From Comamonadaceae bacterium (GTDB lineage: Bacteria > Pseudomonadota > Gammaproteobacteria > Burkholderiales > Burkholderiaceae_C), in assembly GCA_947447355.1 (NCBI GenBank), contig CANFJF010000033.1, positions 1-41,368 on the forward strand: a stretch of 41,368 nt of DNA, in the 5' to 3' direction. A program made the translations under genes and the position numbers. Every line of letters begins with the position of its first letter. Within the stretch, counting starts at the first letter, position 1. The notes under the pieces are model-generated. The model ran no database searches. It saw only the letters and a program-made list of their open reading frames with translations, and was not told the origin of the DNA. Positions 23,244 through 33,600 of this stretch are shown piece after piece.

Positions 23244-25049
23244 TCAGGCCGGCAGCGGATTGCGCAAACGGATGTGCAACTCGCGCAATTGCTTTTCGTC
23301 CACCGCGCTCGGTGCGTGCGTGAGCAAGCACTGTGCGCGTTGGGTTTTCGGGAAAGCGATCACGTCGCGGATCGACTCGGCGCCCGTCATCATGGTGACG
23401 ATGCGGTCCAAGCCAAAAGCCAAACCGCCGTGCGGTGGTGCGCCGTATTGCAGCGCATCCAGCAGAAAGCCAAACTTTTCTTGCGCCTCTTCCGGTCCGA
23501 TTTTCAGGGCATCAAACACCTTGCTTTGCACGTCCGCACGGTGAATCCGCACGGAGCCACCGCCGAGTTCCCAGCCGTTGAGCACCATGTCGTAGGCTTT
23601 GGCGATGCAGCGACCTGGGTCCGTGTCCATCCAGTCTTCATGGCCGTCTTTGGGTGCCGTGAACGGATGGTGCACCGCGCTCCAACGGTTGTTGGCTTCA
23701 TCGTGCTCGAACATCGGGAAGTCGACCACCCAAAGCGGCTTCCAGCCAGCCTTGAAGACACCGACTTTTTTACCCAGTGGGCTGAGGCCCACCTTCAAAC
23801 GCAAGGCACCAATGCTGTCGTTAACGACCTTGGCCTTGTCGGCGCCAAAGAAAATAATGTCGCCGTTTTGCGCACCGCAGCGCTTCAAAATTTCGGTCAG
23901 TGCGGCATCGTGCAGGTTCTTCACGATCGGGCTTTGCAAACCCTCGCGGCCCTTGCTAATGTCATTGACCTTGACCCACGCCAAACCCTTGGCACCGTAG
24001 ATTTTGACGAACTCTGTGTAGCCGTCAATCTCACTGCGGCTCATCTCGGAACCGCCCGGCACGCGCAGCGCCACGACACGGCCGCCCGGCGTGGTGGCCG
24101 GTGTACTGAACACTTTGAAGTCGACATCGGCCATGACGTCCGTCAGCTCGGTAAACTCAAGGCTGATGCGCAAGTCGGGCTTGTCAGAGCCGAAGCGGTG
24201 CATGGCATCGGCGTACGCCATGACAGGAAACTCACCCAAATCAGTGGCCAGCACAGTCTTGAAAATGTTGCTGATCATGCCTTGGAACATGTCGCGAATA
24301 TCTTGCTCACCCATGAACGAGGTTTCAATATCGATCTGCGTGAATTCAGGCTGACGGTCAGCGCGCAAGTCTTCGTCACGAAAGCATTTTGTGATCTGGT
24401 AGTAGCGGTCAAAGCCAGCCACCATCAGCAGCTGTTTAAAGAGCTGCGGGCTTTGCGGCAAGGCGAAAAAATGACCTTCATTGACGCGACTCGGCACCAA
24501 GTAATCACGGGCACCTTCGGGCGTGCTTTTCGTCAGCATCGGCGTTTCAATGTCGATAAAACCATTGGCATCAAGAAACTTGCGCGTTTCCATGGCCACG
24601 CGGTAACGCAGCATCAGGTTGTTCTGCATGTAAGGGCGGCGCAGGTCCAGTACACGGTGCGTCAAACGCGTGGTTTCCGACAGGTTGTCGTCATCCAACT
24701 GGAACGGTGGTGTGACGCTGGCATTCAGCACCGTCAGCTCATGGCACAGAATTTCAATCTTGCCACTTTTCAGGCTGTCGTTGACCGTGCCGTCCGGACG
24801 AGCGCGCACGAGGCCTTTGATTTGCACGCAGAACTCGTTGCGAACATCTTCGGCCGTCTTGAACATGTCCACACGGTCCGGGTCGCACACGATTTGTACA
24901 TAACCTTCGCGGTCGCGCAGGTCAATGAAGATCACGCCACCGTGGTCGCGCCGGCGATTGACCCAACCGCACAGGCTGACGGTTTCGCCCATCAGGGCTT
25001 CGGTCACCAGACCGCAATAGTGGGAGCGCATTTTGGAAGCGATGGACAT
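23244..25049 (-). CDS. aspS: Aspartyl-tRNA synthetase
   Basis: A 601-residue class II synthetase of the bacterial type. An N-terminal OB anticodon-binding domain ([26 protein letters not shown]) is followed by the catalytic core: motif 1 region ([25 protein letters not shown]), motif 2 ([18 protein letters not shown]) and motif 3 ([15 protein letters not shown]). The bacterial GAD insertion lies between motifs 2 and 3. Whether it also charges tRNA-Asn depends on whether the genome has asnS, not visible here. The start codon lacks a clear Shine-Dalgarno, and three heptamer repeats lie 12 bases upstream. Confidence 0.97.
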   Translation of the reverse strand: MSIASKMRSHYCGLVTEALMGETVSLCGWVNRRRDHGGVIFIDLRDREGYVQIVCDPDRVDMFKTAEDVRNEFCVQIKGLVRARPDGTVNDSLKSGKIEILCHELTVLNASVTPPFQLDDDNLSETTRLTHRVLDLRRPYMQNNLMLRYRVAMETRKFLDANGFIDIETPMLTKSTPEGARDYLVPSRVNEGHFFALPQSPQLFKQLLMVAGFDRYYQITKCFRDEDLRADRQPEFTQIDIETSFMGEQDIRDMFQGMISNIFKTVLATDLGEFPVMAYADAMHRFGSDKPDLRISLEFTELTDVMADVDFKVFSTPATTPGGRVVALRVPGGSEMSRSEIDGYTEFVKIYGAKGLAWVKVNDISKGREGLQSPIVKNLHDAALTEILKRCGAQNGDIIFFGADKAKVVNDSIGALRLKVGLSPLGKKVGVFKAGWKPLWVVDFPMFEHDEANNRWSAVHHPFTAPKDGHEDWMDTDPGRCIAKAYDMVLNGWELGGGSVRIHRADVQSKVFDALKIGPEEAQEKFGFLLDALQYGAPPHGGLAFGLDRIVTMMTGAESIRDVIAFPKTQRAQCLLTHAPSAVDEKQLRELHIRLRNPLPA

Positions 25050-25060
25050 ACGAGGATTGC

Positions 25061-25081
25061 TTTACGGTTAACGGTTAACGG
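25061..25081. repeat. Heptanucleotide tandem repeat (TTAACGG)
   Basis: TTTACGG (25061-25067), TTAACGG (25068-25074) and TTAACGG (25075-25081) lie in tandem just upstream of the aspS start (minus strand). The first unit differs by one base. The unit length equals that of the array at 3498-3525. Confidence 0.85.
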
Positions 25082-25150
25082 ATTTCGCGAAGAGAGAACG
25101 TGCGCGGGCTCAAAGAAACTGACGCGGCAATACTGAATTGGCTCAATTGG

Positions 25151-25771
25151 CTAGAGTGGTTTGTGGGTGGCAGGACTGCCGGGGGACACAACGCCCATGG
25201 AGATCACATAGGTCAGCGCCTCATCGACACTCATCTTGAGTTCTATGCAGTCTGATTTTTTCAACATCACAAAGTAACCGCCTGTTGGGTTCGGCGTGGT
25301 TGGCACATAAACGCTGAGGTACTCGCCTTCAAGGTGATTGACAACATCACCGCCAGGCGTACCCGTCTGAAAACCGATGGTCCACACGCCTTCACGCGGC
25401 CATTGAATCAGCAAGGCTTTGCGAAAGGCATTGCCATTTTCCGAAAACAAGGTGTCTGAGACCTGCTTGACGCTCGAATAAATAGACCTGACGATGGGGA
25501 TGCGACCCAACAGAGAGTCCCACCAGCCCACCAGTTTCCGGCCGAAAAAATTACTCGCCACAGCACCGATGATCAACACAATGGCCAGTGCCAGCAAGAC
25601 ACCAAAGCCAGGGATATGAAATCCCAGCAAGTGGTCTGGACGCCAAGACTGCGGCAATATTTGCAATGTCTGGTCAAGCGTGCCGACGATCCAATCCAAC
25701 ACCCAGACAGTGATCGCCAGCGGAACCAGCACCAACAAACCGGCCAGCAGCCAGCGGCGCACGGCAGCCAT
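25151..25771 (-). CDS. DUF502 family inner-membrane protein
   Basis: A 206-residue membrane protein recognised as DUF502. The N-terminal helix (WLLAGLLVLVPLAITVWVLDWI) and a second helix (IPGFGVLLALAIVLIIGAVASN) are followed by the family segment GRKLVGWWDSLLGRIPIVRSIYSSVKQV and a soluble part with VYVPTTPNPTGGYFVML. The function is unknown. The start overlaps the FmdB stop by one base (TGATG), and aspS follows 101 bases later. The fmdB-DUF502-aspS order is a standard betaproteobacterial arrangement. Confidence 0.9.
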   Translation of the reverse strand: MAAVRRWLLAGLLVLVPLAITVWVLDWIVGTLDQTLQILPQSWRPDHLLGFHIPGFGVLLALAIVLIIGAVASNFFGRKLVGWWDSLLGRIPIVRSIYSSVKQVSDTLFSENGNAFRKALLIQWPREGVWTIGFQTGTPGGDVVNHLEGEYLSVYVPTTPNPTGGYFVMLKKSDCIELKMSVDEALTYVISMGVVSPGSPATHKPL

Positions 25772-26112
25772 CAGTCGGCTTTACCAGATGAGGGTGCAGG
25801 GGCAGCCGGTGCGCTAGGCGCTGGCGCGGCAGCAGCGCTGTCGCCTTTAGGCGCAGGTGCGGCCGCAGGAGCATCAGAGGTTGAAGCAGCCGGTGCCACG
25901 CCATCCTTGGCCTGAGGGGCGCCCGAATCGCCACCGCGAAAGTCAGTGACATACCAGCCGGAACCCTTGAGCTGAAAGCCGGCCGCGGTAAGCTGTTTCT
26001 TAAAAGACGGCGCGCCGCACTGTGGGCAAACAGTCAGGAGCGGGTCGGAGAGTTTTTGTAAAACGTCCTTGGCATGCCCGCAGGACTCGCATTTATAAGC
26101 GTAGATTGGCAT
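25771..26112 (-). CDS. FmdB-family zinc ribbon protein
   Basis: A 113-residue protein whose first 45 residues form an FmdB/CxxC_CxxC_SSSS zinc ribbon: MPIYAYKCESCG, then LTVCPQCGAPSFKK, giving two CxxC knuckles. It continues FQLKGSGWYVTDF, common to the family, then a low-complexity Ala/Pro/Ser-rich tail of about 55 residues. The start is set at MPIYAYKC; a longer reading would begin at the predicted transcription start. The role is not established; the family is loosely linked to regulation. It heads the DUF502-aspS operon and has a clear upstream promoter and leader hairpin. Confidence 0.9.
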   Translation of the reverse strand: MPIYAYKCESCGHAKDVLQKLSDPLLTVCPQCGAPSFKKQLTAAGFQLKGSGWYVTDFRGGDSGAPQAKDGVAPAASTSDAPAAAPAPKGDSAAAAPAPSAPAAPAPSSGKAD

Positions 26113-26139
26113 AACTCTAGATGTTTTCGGGTGAGTTGC

Positions 26140-26165
26140 GCATCCTGCAAAAGGCTTCAGGATGC
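26140..26165 (-). promoter_or_regulatory. Perfect leader hairpin upstream of fmdB
   Basis: GCATCCTG (26140-26147) and CAGGATGC (26158-26165) form a perfect 8-bp stem with a 10-base loop. On the minus strand it begins a few bases after the predicted transcription start and ends 27 bases before the fmdB ATG, so it should form at the very 5' end of the mRNA. It could also end ubiB transcripts, though no T-run follows. Confidence 0.5.
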
Positions 26166-26174
26166 AAACCTTCA

Positions 26175-26204
26175 ATTATAGGCGCTGCACTTTACCGCTC
26201 ACAA
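26175..26204 (-). promoter_or_regulatory. Promoter of the fmdB-DUF502-aspS run
   Basis: On the minus strand a consensus -10 TATAAT (26175-26180) is preceded by TTGTGA (26199-26204) with an 18-base spacer. It lies in the 94-base gap between ubiB and fmdB and predicts a start near 26168. A sigma-70-type promoter. Confidence 0.6.
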
Positions 26205-26206
26205 CC

Positions 26207-27760
26207 TCAAAATAGCCTGACGCGCAGCAACAGTTGCATCGCCAATAAACCAAGAGCAAAGCCCAAAACACCGTAAATCAAGCCCTGCAGTAGCTTATTG
26301 GTGCGTTTTTGCTCAGCGAGCAGTTCTATCAGCTCACGTTGATTACCCGACGATTGGGTCTTGAGAAACTGGTGAAAAAGTCGCGGTAAGGCGGGCAACA
26401 ACTTGGCGTAAGTCGGCGCTTCCGCTTTGAGTTCGGCCAACAGTTTCTCTGGACCGACCTGCTCCATCATCCATTTTTCAAGGAACGGTTTGGCGGTGCT
26501 CCACAAATCGAGTTCAGGATCGAGTTCGCGGCCCAAGCCTTCGATGTTGAGCAGCGTTTTTTGCAGCAACACCAGTTGAGGCTGGATCTCGACCTGAAAG
26601 CGCCTGGAAGTCTGAAATAGCCGCATCAGCACCATCCCAAGCGAAATTTCTTTGAGTGGACGGTCAAAATAAGGCTCGCAGCAGGAACGAATAGCCGATT
26701 CGAGTTGGTCGACACGGGTACGCGCCGGCACCCAGCCCGACTCAATATGCAGTTCGGCCACGCGTTTGTAGTCGCGCTGAAAAAACGCTGTGAAGTTTTG
26801 CGCCAGGTATTCTTTGTCGACCTCGGTCAGGGTCCCGACAATGCCGAAATCAAGCGAAATGTAGCGTCCGAAAGTGGCGGGTTCGAGACTCACCTGAATG
26901 TTGCCAGGGTGCATATCGGCGTGGAAAAATCCATCGCGAAAGACCTGCGTGAAAAAGATCGTCACGCCGTCACGGGCCAGCTTGCGAATGTCGACGCCCG
27001 CATCCCGGAGACGCTGTACTTGACTGATCGGCACACCCTTCATGCGCTGCATGACCATCACATTGGGCATGCAAAAGTCCCAGACCATCTCAGGGATCAT
27101 CACCAGGTTCAGGCCCTGCATGTTGCGGCGCAATTGGGCTGCGTTGGCGGCTTCACGCAGCAAGTCCAGTTCATCGTGCAAGTGGGTGTCGAATTCAGCC
27201 ACCACTTCGCGCGGCTTCAGGCGCTTGCCATCGGCCGACAGGCTTTCGACCCAGCCCGCCATCATGCGCATGAGGGCCAAGTCTTTTTCAATGGCCGGCA
27301 GCATGTTGGGCCGCAAGACCTTGACCGCCACCTCACGCCCATCGGGCAAGGTCGCAAAGTGCACTTGAGCGATCGACGCACTGGCCACCGGCGTGCGCTC
27401 GAAAGTGGCAAAAATCTTATCAATCGAACGGCCAAAGGCGCTCTCAATGATGGCCACCGCTACTGATGATTCAAAAGGAGGAACCCGGTCCTGCAGGCGC
27501 GCCAGTTCATCGGCAATGTCGGTCGGCAGCAGATCGCGTCGGGTCGACATGACTTGACCGAACTTGACGAAGATAGGGCCCAGCCGCTCCAACGCCAGCC
27601 GTAAACGCTCACCACGCGGTGCCTTCAGATTGCGTCCGACCGAGACGATACGGGTCAGCAGGCGAATCCAGGGTTTCTCGAAACTCGACAAAACCAGTTC
27701 ATCCAGACCGAAGCGCAGCACCGTCCAGACGATAAAAATACCGCGAAAAAGTCGGCTCAT
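26207..27760 (-). CDS. ubiB: Ubiquinone biosynthesis regulatory protein kinase-like UbiB
   Basis: A 517-residue atypical kinase/ATPase of the UbiB/ADCK family needed for ubiquinone synthesis. The family marks are [14 protein letters not shown] (KxGQ), the Ala-rich nucleotide loop [14 protein letters not shown], the lysine in [19 protein letters not shown] (catalytic loop) and SLDFGIVG (DFG). A C-terminal membrane hairpin ([19 protein letters not shown]) anchors it to the inner membrane. The start overlaps ubiJ by four bases (ATGA). Together with ubiJ and ubiE it forms the ubiquinone cluster of this window. Confidence 0.97.
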   Translation of the reverse strand: MSRLFRGIFIVWTVLRFGLDELVLSSFEKPWIRLLTRIVSVGRNLKAPRGERLRLALERLGPIFVKFGQVMSTRRDLLPTDIADELARLQDRVPPFESSVAVAIIESAFGRSIDKIFATFERTPVASASIAQVHFATLPDGREVAVKVLRPNMLPAIEKDLALMRMMAGWVESLSADGKRLKPREVVAEFDTHLHDELDLLREAANAAQLRRNMQGLNLVMIPEMVWDFCMPNVMVMQRMKGVPISQVQRLRDAGVDIRKLARDGVTIFFTQVFRDGFFHADMHPGNIQVSLEPATFGRYISLDFGIVGTLTEVDKEYLAQNFTAFFQRDYKRVAELHIESGWVPARTRVDQLESAIRSCCEPYFDRPLKEISLGMVLMRLFQTSRRFQVEIQPQLVLLQKTLLNIEGLGRELDPELDLWSTAKPFLEKWMMEQVGPEKLLAELKAEAPTYAKLLPALPRLFHQFLKTQSSGNQRELIELLAEQKRTNKLLQGLIYGVLGFALGLLAMQLLLRVRLF

Positions 27761-28332
27761 GTAGCCGCCTTATGGGTCCGTGCCGTGGCTGGTGTTGTGT
27801 TGCTTCCCGCCGCAAAAGCCGGCCGCGGTGCACGCGCCACGAACTCGCGTATGGCTGCCAGCAAACGCTGGCCAGCACCAGCAATCGCATGCGCAGGCAC
27901 ATCACCCAAGATGCGAGACAGGTCTTCTTCAACATCCCAGCGCAGGTTGTCCGCCAGCCAACCCAATTCAGCGGCCAGTTGAACATCGCCTTCAATCTTG
28001 ACCGGCGGCGCCTTGCCTTCGAGTACCGACTGCGCCACGACCCAAGGCGCTTCCATCGCCACCGACAATGTCAGGTCGGCTGGCAGCTCAGCCGGCGCGC
28101 GGTCTGTCAGGCCCGCGGGGGTGATCAATAAGTCCAGCGCAAAAGCGCCCCAGCGCAAATGGATCACGCTGCCTTTTTTGCGGGCGAGGCGCGATTGCGC
28201 TTCTTTTTCCTGCATCAGGACATGATTGAGAAACAACACCAAGCGCTGCTGACCCTCGGCGACCAGCCAAGTGGGCGGTTGCAGGTGTTTGGCGAAGGAT
28301 TCCAGAAAAGAAAAAGGGGACGATGTATTCAT
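27757..28332 (-). CDS. ubiJ: Ubiquinone biosynthesis accessory factor UbiJ (SCP2 domain)
   Basis: A 191-residue protein with an SCP2-like lipid-binding domain in its first half ([68 protein letters not shown]) and a Ala/Thr-rich tail. UbiJ binds ubiquinone precursors and, with UbiK, organises the soluble Ubi complex. The segment [16 protein letters not shown] is typical of UbiJ. It sits between the Tim44-like gene and ubiB, overlapping the latter. Confidence 0.9.
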   Translation of the reverse strand: MNTSSPFSFLESFAKHLQPPTWLVAEGQQRLVLFLNHVLMQEKEAQSRLARKKGSVIHLRWGAFALDLLITPAGLTDRAPAELPADLTLSVAMEAPWVVAQSVLEGKAPPVKIEGDVQLAAELGWLADNLRWDVEEDLSRILGDVPAHAIAGAGQRLLAAIREFVARAPRPAFAAGSNTTPATARTHKAAT

Positions 28333-28368
28333 ACGTCCCCGATTTTGACGGATAAATGACCGGTCAGA

Positions 28369-29331
28369 TCATTGCAAGGCTTGAACACCCGCCACCAACC
28401 AGCCGCCAGCACCGTTGCGCTGCTTGGTCATATTCCAGACTTCGCGGAAAGGGCTCGGACCTGCCGACGCATCTTCGCGGATCATTCCCGAGAATTCAAC
28501 GCTGGCCATGTAGACGTCTGCCAACTCCTCGATGCCAAGCAACTGGGCGTCCAGACGCAGCACGTCGGTCTTGTTAAAAACACCGCCAGTGTGCGACTCG
28601 CGTTCGGCCAATTGACTCTTGATCTGGTCCAGCATGTCATCCGTCATCATGGCCCGCAGGGAGCTGATGTCGGAGCGGTCCCAAGCGTCTTGCAAGGTCA
28701 CGAAATTGGTCTTGCAAGCAGTCAGGAAGCCGTCAGCATCAAAGCCCGCTGGTACACCCCAAGACTGTGAACCGAGCAAGGCCGAGCCAATCATCGATCC
28801 GCCAGTGGCAGCCGGTGTTGTCGATTCAAACGACGCACCAGGACGCTCCCACGGCCGGGCCGAGGCGTCGTTGCCAACATTGGCTGGACTGTAGTCCCGG
28901 GCAGGTGCCCCGGCACCTTGAAAAGCAAATGGCGAGGACGACTGACCACCGCCTTCACGGTTGGCCTTGAGCTTGCGCATGACAAAGCCGATGACCAGCA
29001 TGACCACCAGCGCCAGCAGGGCAAAGGTCATGAACTGCGCCAGACCGGCGCCCAAGCCCAACGAAGACGCCAACCAGGCCAGCCCAAGACCTGCAGCTAA
29101 ACCGCCGAGCATGGCGCCCCAAGGCTTCTTCGGTGCAGCCGCGGGAGCCGCTGCGGGTGCAGCAGGCTTGGCAGCTTGTGTTGCAGAGCCCCCAGCCTCA
29201 CGCTGAGTGACATTCGAAGATTGCTTGCCGACAGACTGACCACCACCCATGCGCTTGGCCTCTGCATCAGCGCCGGAAAATGCCAAAGTGGCAGTCAATG
29301 TCACAGCCAAAATTGCTGACCAAATTTTCAT
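28369..29331 (-). CDS. Tim44-like domain protein
   Basis: A 320-residue protein. Residues 1-25 form a signal peptide (IWSAILAVTLTATLAFSG). A Gly/Ala/Pro-rich stretch follows, then a Gly-rich hydrophobic region with one or two membrane helices (about 70-115: LGLAWLASSLGLGAGLAQ, FALLALVVMLVIGFVMRKL). A low-complexity linker leads to a C-terminal Tim44-like NTF2-fold domain (about 200-320: DGFLTACKTNFVTLQDAWDRSD, LRAMMTDDMLDQI, REVWNMTKQRNGAGGWLVAGVQ). Its role in bacteria is not established. GAGGGGAC supports the start. It lies between ubiE and ubiJ, which raises the idea of a membrane scaffold for ubiquinone synthesis, by inference only. Confidence 0.88.
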   Translation of the reverse strand: MKIWSAILAVTLTATLAFSGADAEAKRMGGGQSVGKQSSNVTQREAGGSATQAAKPAAPAAAPAAAPKKPWGAMLGGLAAGLGLAWLASSLGLGAGLAQFMTFALLALVVMLVIGFVMRKLKANREGGGQSSSPFAFQGAGAPARDYSPANVGNDASARPWERPGASFESTTPAATGGSMIGSALLGSQSWGVPAGFDADGFLTACKTNFVTLQDAWDRSDISSLRAMMTDDMLDQIKSQLAERESHTGGVFNKTDVLRLDAQLLGIEELADVYMASVEFSGMIREDASAGPSPFREVWNMTKQRNGAGGWLVAGVQALQ

Positions 29332-29446
29332 AATGTCCCCTCTTTTAGTTTTCGCATAATTCAGCAGATTGTTGAATCATTCCATTTTCCAAACTCAATT
29401 GACGCTCTTCAGCTAAAAATTAACAATTGATTAATTTGGTATTAAA

Positions 29447-30178
29447 TCAACATTTAAGACCAACATGCAGAGCAACCATACCGCCAGTAAGGTTGTGATA
29501 ATCCACATGACCAAAACCGCTCTGGTGCATCAAGGCCTTCAACGCATCTTGGTCGGGGTGCATGCGAATCGATTCAGCCAAATAGCGGTAGCTCGAATCA
29601 TCGTTGGCGACCAGCTTGCCGAGGCGCGGCAAAACCTTGAACGAATACCAGTCGTAGATTTTTTCCAGCGGCTTAGCGACTTTGGAAAACTCCAGCACCA
29701 GCAACTTGCCCATGGGCTTGAGGACGCGATTCATTTCCTTGAGGGCAACGTCTTTATGGGTCATGTTGCGCAGACCAAAAGCCACGGTTACAAGGTCAAA
29801 ACTGGCGTCCGGAAAAGGCAGCTTCTCGGCATCGCACACCAGTGTCGGCAAGGCCACGCCAGCATCGAGCAGACGGTTGCGTCCTTCACTCAGCATGGCT
29901 TGGTTGATGTCGGTGTGCACCACGCGGCCCTTGGGCCCGACCTGCGGCGCAAACGCCAAGGCCAAATCACCCGTGCCGCCAGCAATATCAAGAACAGATT
30001 GACCGTCGCGGACATTCGCCACCTTGACGGTGTAGGCCTTCCAGACGCGGTGCAGGCCCATCGACATCAAGTCGTTCATGATGTCGTATTTAGGCGCGAC
30101 CGAATCGAAAACGCCGCGCACGCGCCGGGCCTTTTCTTGCTCGTCGACCGACTCAAAACCGAAATGGGTGTTACTCAT
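29447..30178 (-). CDS. ubiE: Ubiquinone/menaquinone C-methyltransferase UbiE
   Basis: A 243-residue SAM-dependent methyltransferase that methylates the ring carbon of 2-octaprenyl-6-methoxy-benzoquinol (and demethylmenaquinone). It has the N-terminal [29 protein letters not shown] motif [32 protein letters not shown] and [10 protein letters not shown], then [31 protein letters not shown], all characteristic of UbiE. It follows DUF971 by eight bases. A 115-base AT-rich gap separates it from the Tim44-like gene, which may have its own promoter there. Confidence 0.97.
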   Translation of the reverse strand: MSNTHFGFESVDEQEKARRVRGVFDSVAPKYDIMNDLMSMGLHRVWKAYTVKVANVRDGQSVLDIAGGTGDLALAFAPQVGPKGRVVHTDINQAMLSEGRNRLLDAGVALPTLVCDAEKLPFPDASFDLVTVAFGLRNMTHKDVALKEMNRVLKPMGKLLVLEFSKVAKPLEKIYDWYSFKVLPRLGKLVANDDSSYRYLAESIRMHPDQDALKALMHQSGFGHVDYHNLTGGMVALHVGLKC

Positions 30179-30186
30179 GTCAGTCC

Positions 30187-30600
30187 TCAGTGGCTGGCGC
30201 AGGCAGAGCCACCGGCACTGGTCATGGGCGCATCGCGCTCAGCACCGGCCGCTTGCAGCCGCGCCAAGTAGTCGGCCCACAAACGGTTTTGCTCCGAACC
30301 CAAAAAGTACAGGTAATCCCACGAGAACAGACCAGTATCATGGCCGTCCGAGAAGACCGGCTTGACGGCGTAATTGCCAATCGGCTCTAACTCGACCAAG
30401 GTGACTTCACGCTTGCCGGTTTGCAGCACTTCCTGGCCTGGGCCGTGTCCCTGCACTTCGGCTGATGGCGAGTAGACGCGCATCAACTCGAATGGGATCT
30501 GGTAGTCCGAACCATCGGAAAACGCCACCTGCAACTGCCGTGACTGGCTGTGGACCGTGATAGCCGTGGGTGTCGGCGCCCCAGTTTGAAGACCTGCCAT
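30187..30600 (-). CDS. DUF971 (GBBH-like N-terminal) domain protein
   Basis: A 137-residue protein with one DUF971 domain: [72 protein letters not shown]. This domain also occurs at the N-terminus of gamma-butyrobetaine hydroxylase and in proteins tied to Fe-S metabolism, but no catalytic function is known for the stand-alone form. The start is the ATG at 30600; the frame extends upstream into the Fe-S flavoprotein gene without homology. It is eight bases ahead of ubiE and probably co-transcribed with it. Confidence 0.9.
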   Translation of the reverse strand: MAGLQTGAPTPTAITVHSQSRQLQVAFSDGSDYQIPFELMRVYSPSAEVQGHGPGQEVLQTGKREVTLVELEPIGNYAVKPVFSDGHDTGLFSWDYLYFLGSEQNRLWADYLARLQAAGAERDAPMTSAGGSACASH

Positions 30601-30646
30601 GAGCGTTCTTTCGGTGATTAAAGTTGAAACGATTGCGGGGTGAAGA

Positions 30647-33600
30647 TCACACCAGCACGCGTTCGATACCGCCGCGATTGGCGACCTCGACATAGTTCGG
30701 CAACCAGTCTTTGCCCAGAATCTGGTTGGCCATCTCAACCACGATGTAGTCGGCTTCGAGCAGACCGTTGTTCAGGTCGTCACCGAAACGCGACAAGCCT
30801 TGCAGGCAACTCGGGCAGCTGGTGAGAATCTTCACTGGGCCTTTGGCCGCTACCGCTCCGCTGGCACGCAATGCAGCCTCGCCCTTTTGCAACTCTTCTT
30901 CCTTGCGGAAACGAATCTGCGTCGAGATGTCAGGGCGGGTCACGCCCAGCGTGCCGGACTCACCACAGCATCGGTCATTTTTCAGAACGTTGTCGCCGAG
31001 CAAGGCTTTGACCGTCTTCATCGGTTCTTGCAATTTCATCGGGCTATGGCACGGGTCGTGGTACAGATAGCCTTGACCGGGCTCATCGGTGCGCAGCGTG
31101 ATGTTTTTCTCAAGCAGGTATTCGTGGATGTCGATGATGCGGCAACCCGGAAAAATCTTCTCGAACTCGTAACCCTGCAACTGGTCGTAGCACGTGCCGC
31201 AACTCACCACCACGGTCTTGATTTCGAGGTAGTTGAGTGTGTTCGCCATGCGGTGAAACAGCACGCGGTTGTCGGTGATGATCTTGTCGGCCTTGTCAAA
31301 CTCACCGCTGCCGCGCTGCGGATAACCACAACACAAATAACCCGGCGGCAAGACGGTTTGCACACCGGCATGCCAAAGCATGGCCTGCGTCGCCAGCCCG
31401 ACCTGCGAGAACAAACGCTCAGAACCACAACCCGGAAAATAAAACACGGCTTCGGTTTCGGCTGTCGTGTTCAGCGGGTTGCGGATGATCGGGACGTAGT
31501 CTTTGTCTTCGATGTCGAGCAGGGCACGCGCCGTTTTTTTCGGCAGACCGCCAGGCATTTTTTTGTTGATGAAGTGAATCACCTGCTCTTTGATGGGCGA
31601 CTTGCCAACGCTGGACGGCGGCTTGGCGGTCTGTTTGCGCGTCAAAGAGCGCATCAGGTCATTGGCGATGCGCTGCACCTTGAAGCCAACATCCACCATG
31701 GCGCTGCGCATGAACTTGATGGTCTGCGGGTTGGTGGCGGTTAAGAACAGCATCGCCGCCGCGTTGCCGGGCCGGAACGACTTCTGGCCCATCTTGCGCA
31801 ACAAGTTGCGCATGTTCATCGAGACCTCGCCGAAGTCAATATCGACCGGACAAGGCGTCAGGCACTTGTGGCAGACCGTGCAGTGGTCGGCCACGTCTTC
31901 AAACTCTTCCCAGTGCTTGATCGATATACCGCGCCTTGTCTGTTCTTCGTACAAGAAGGCTTCGATCAGCAGCGAGGTCGCCAGAATTTTGTTGCGTGGG
32001 CTGTACAACAAGTTGGCACGCGGCACGTGCGTGGCACACACCGGTTTGCATTTGCCGCAACGCAGGCAGTCTTTGATGCTGCCGGCAATCGCGCCAATGT
32101 CCGACTGTTGCATGATCAGCGACTCGTGGCCCATCAGGCCAAAACTCGGCGTGTAGGCATTGGTCAAATCAGCAGGGAAAGCGGCGTCGCGCAGCAACTT
32201 GCCTTTATTGAAACGGCCTTCCGGGTCAACCCGTTTTTTGTAATCAGTGAACGGCTGCAACTCGGCTTCGGTCAAGAAATCAAGCTTGGTGATGCCAATG
32301 CCGTGCTCGCCTGAAATAACACCATCTAGTGAGCGCGCCAACACCATGATGCGGGCCACTGCCGCGTGGGCGGTTTGCAGCATGTCGTAGTCGTCGCTGT
32401 TGACCGGCAGATTGGTGTGGACATTGCCATCACCCGCATGCATGTGCAAAGCAACCCAAACGCGGCCCTTCAGCACACGCTTATGCACAGCCGTGCACTC
32501 AGCCAAAATCGGCTGGAACGCAGCACCGTTGAAGATGGCTTGCAGCGGCGCACGGAGCTGGGTTTTCCAGCTGGCGCGCAAAGCATGGTTTTGCAGCTCC
32601 GGGAACAAGGTCTCCACGCCATCCAACCAGCCGCGCCAAAGTGTGCGGACTTCGCGCACCAGCGCCAGCGCCTGCACAACACGGTCTTCAAGCAGTTCAG
32701 CTGAAGGGATGTCGTTGGCGTCGTCAGACCTGCCCAAAGGCAACTGGCCTTTGGCGAAAAAGGCTTCGAGCTCGTTGCACAGTTTGAGCTTGTTGGCCAG
32801 ACTCAGCTCGATGTTGATGCGCTCAATACCGTCGGTGTACTCGGCCATGCGCGGCAGTGGAATGACCACGTCTTCGTTGATCTTGAAGGCATTGGTGTGG
32901 CGCGAAATAGCCGCCGTGCGCTTGCGGTCGAGCCAGAATTTTTTACGTGCGTCGGGGCTGACGGCGATGAAGCCCTCGCCTTCGCGGGAGTTGGCTAGGC
33001 GCACCACTTCGGATGTAGCGCGCGCCACCGCATCAGCGTCGTCGCCGGCGATGTCACCGAACAGCACCATCTTGGGCAATCCGCCGCGCTTGGATTTGGT
33101 GGCGTAACCCACCGCCTTCAGGTATCGGTCGTCCAAGTGCTCGAAGCCGGCCAGAATCGCACCGCCGCGCTTTTGCTCGGCGAACATGAAGTTTTTGATC
33201 TCGACGATGCTCGGCACGGCGTCTTTGGCATTGCCAAAAAACTCTAGGCACACGGTGCGCGTATGCACCGGCATGCGGTGCACGATCCAGCGCGCGCTGG
33301 TGATGAGGCCATCACAGCCTTCTTTTTGAATGCCCGGCAGACCGCTCAGAAACTTGTCGGTGACGTCCTTGCCGAGTCCTTCCTTGCGGAAACTCTTGCC
33401 CGGAATGTCCAAGCGCTCAGTGCGGATCGGGGTCTTGCCGTCGGCCTTGAAATAGTTGAGCTCAAAGCTCGCCACCTCAACGTCATGAATCTTGCCGAGG
33501 TTGTGGTTCAAACGAACCACTTCAAGCCACTCGGCGTCGGGCGTGACCATGCGCCAAGAGGCCAGATTGTCGAGCGCTGTGCCCCACAACACGGCTTTTT

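Noticed and set aside
23142..25136. A 664-codon open frame on the plus strand opposite aspS
   Set aside because: Its translation is rich in His, Gln and Val with no family signature, while the minus strand encodes a complete AspRS. It is a by-product of GC-rich codon use.
30800..31744. A 314-codon plus-strand frame opposite the Fe-S flavoprotein
   Set aside because: The Fe-S and CCG motifs on the minus strand span the region; the antisense translation is low-complexity.
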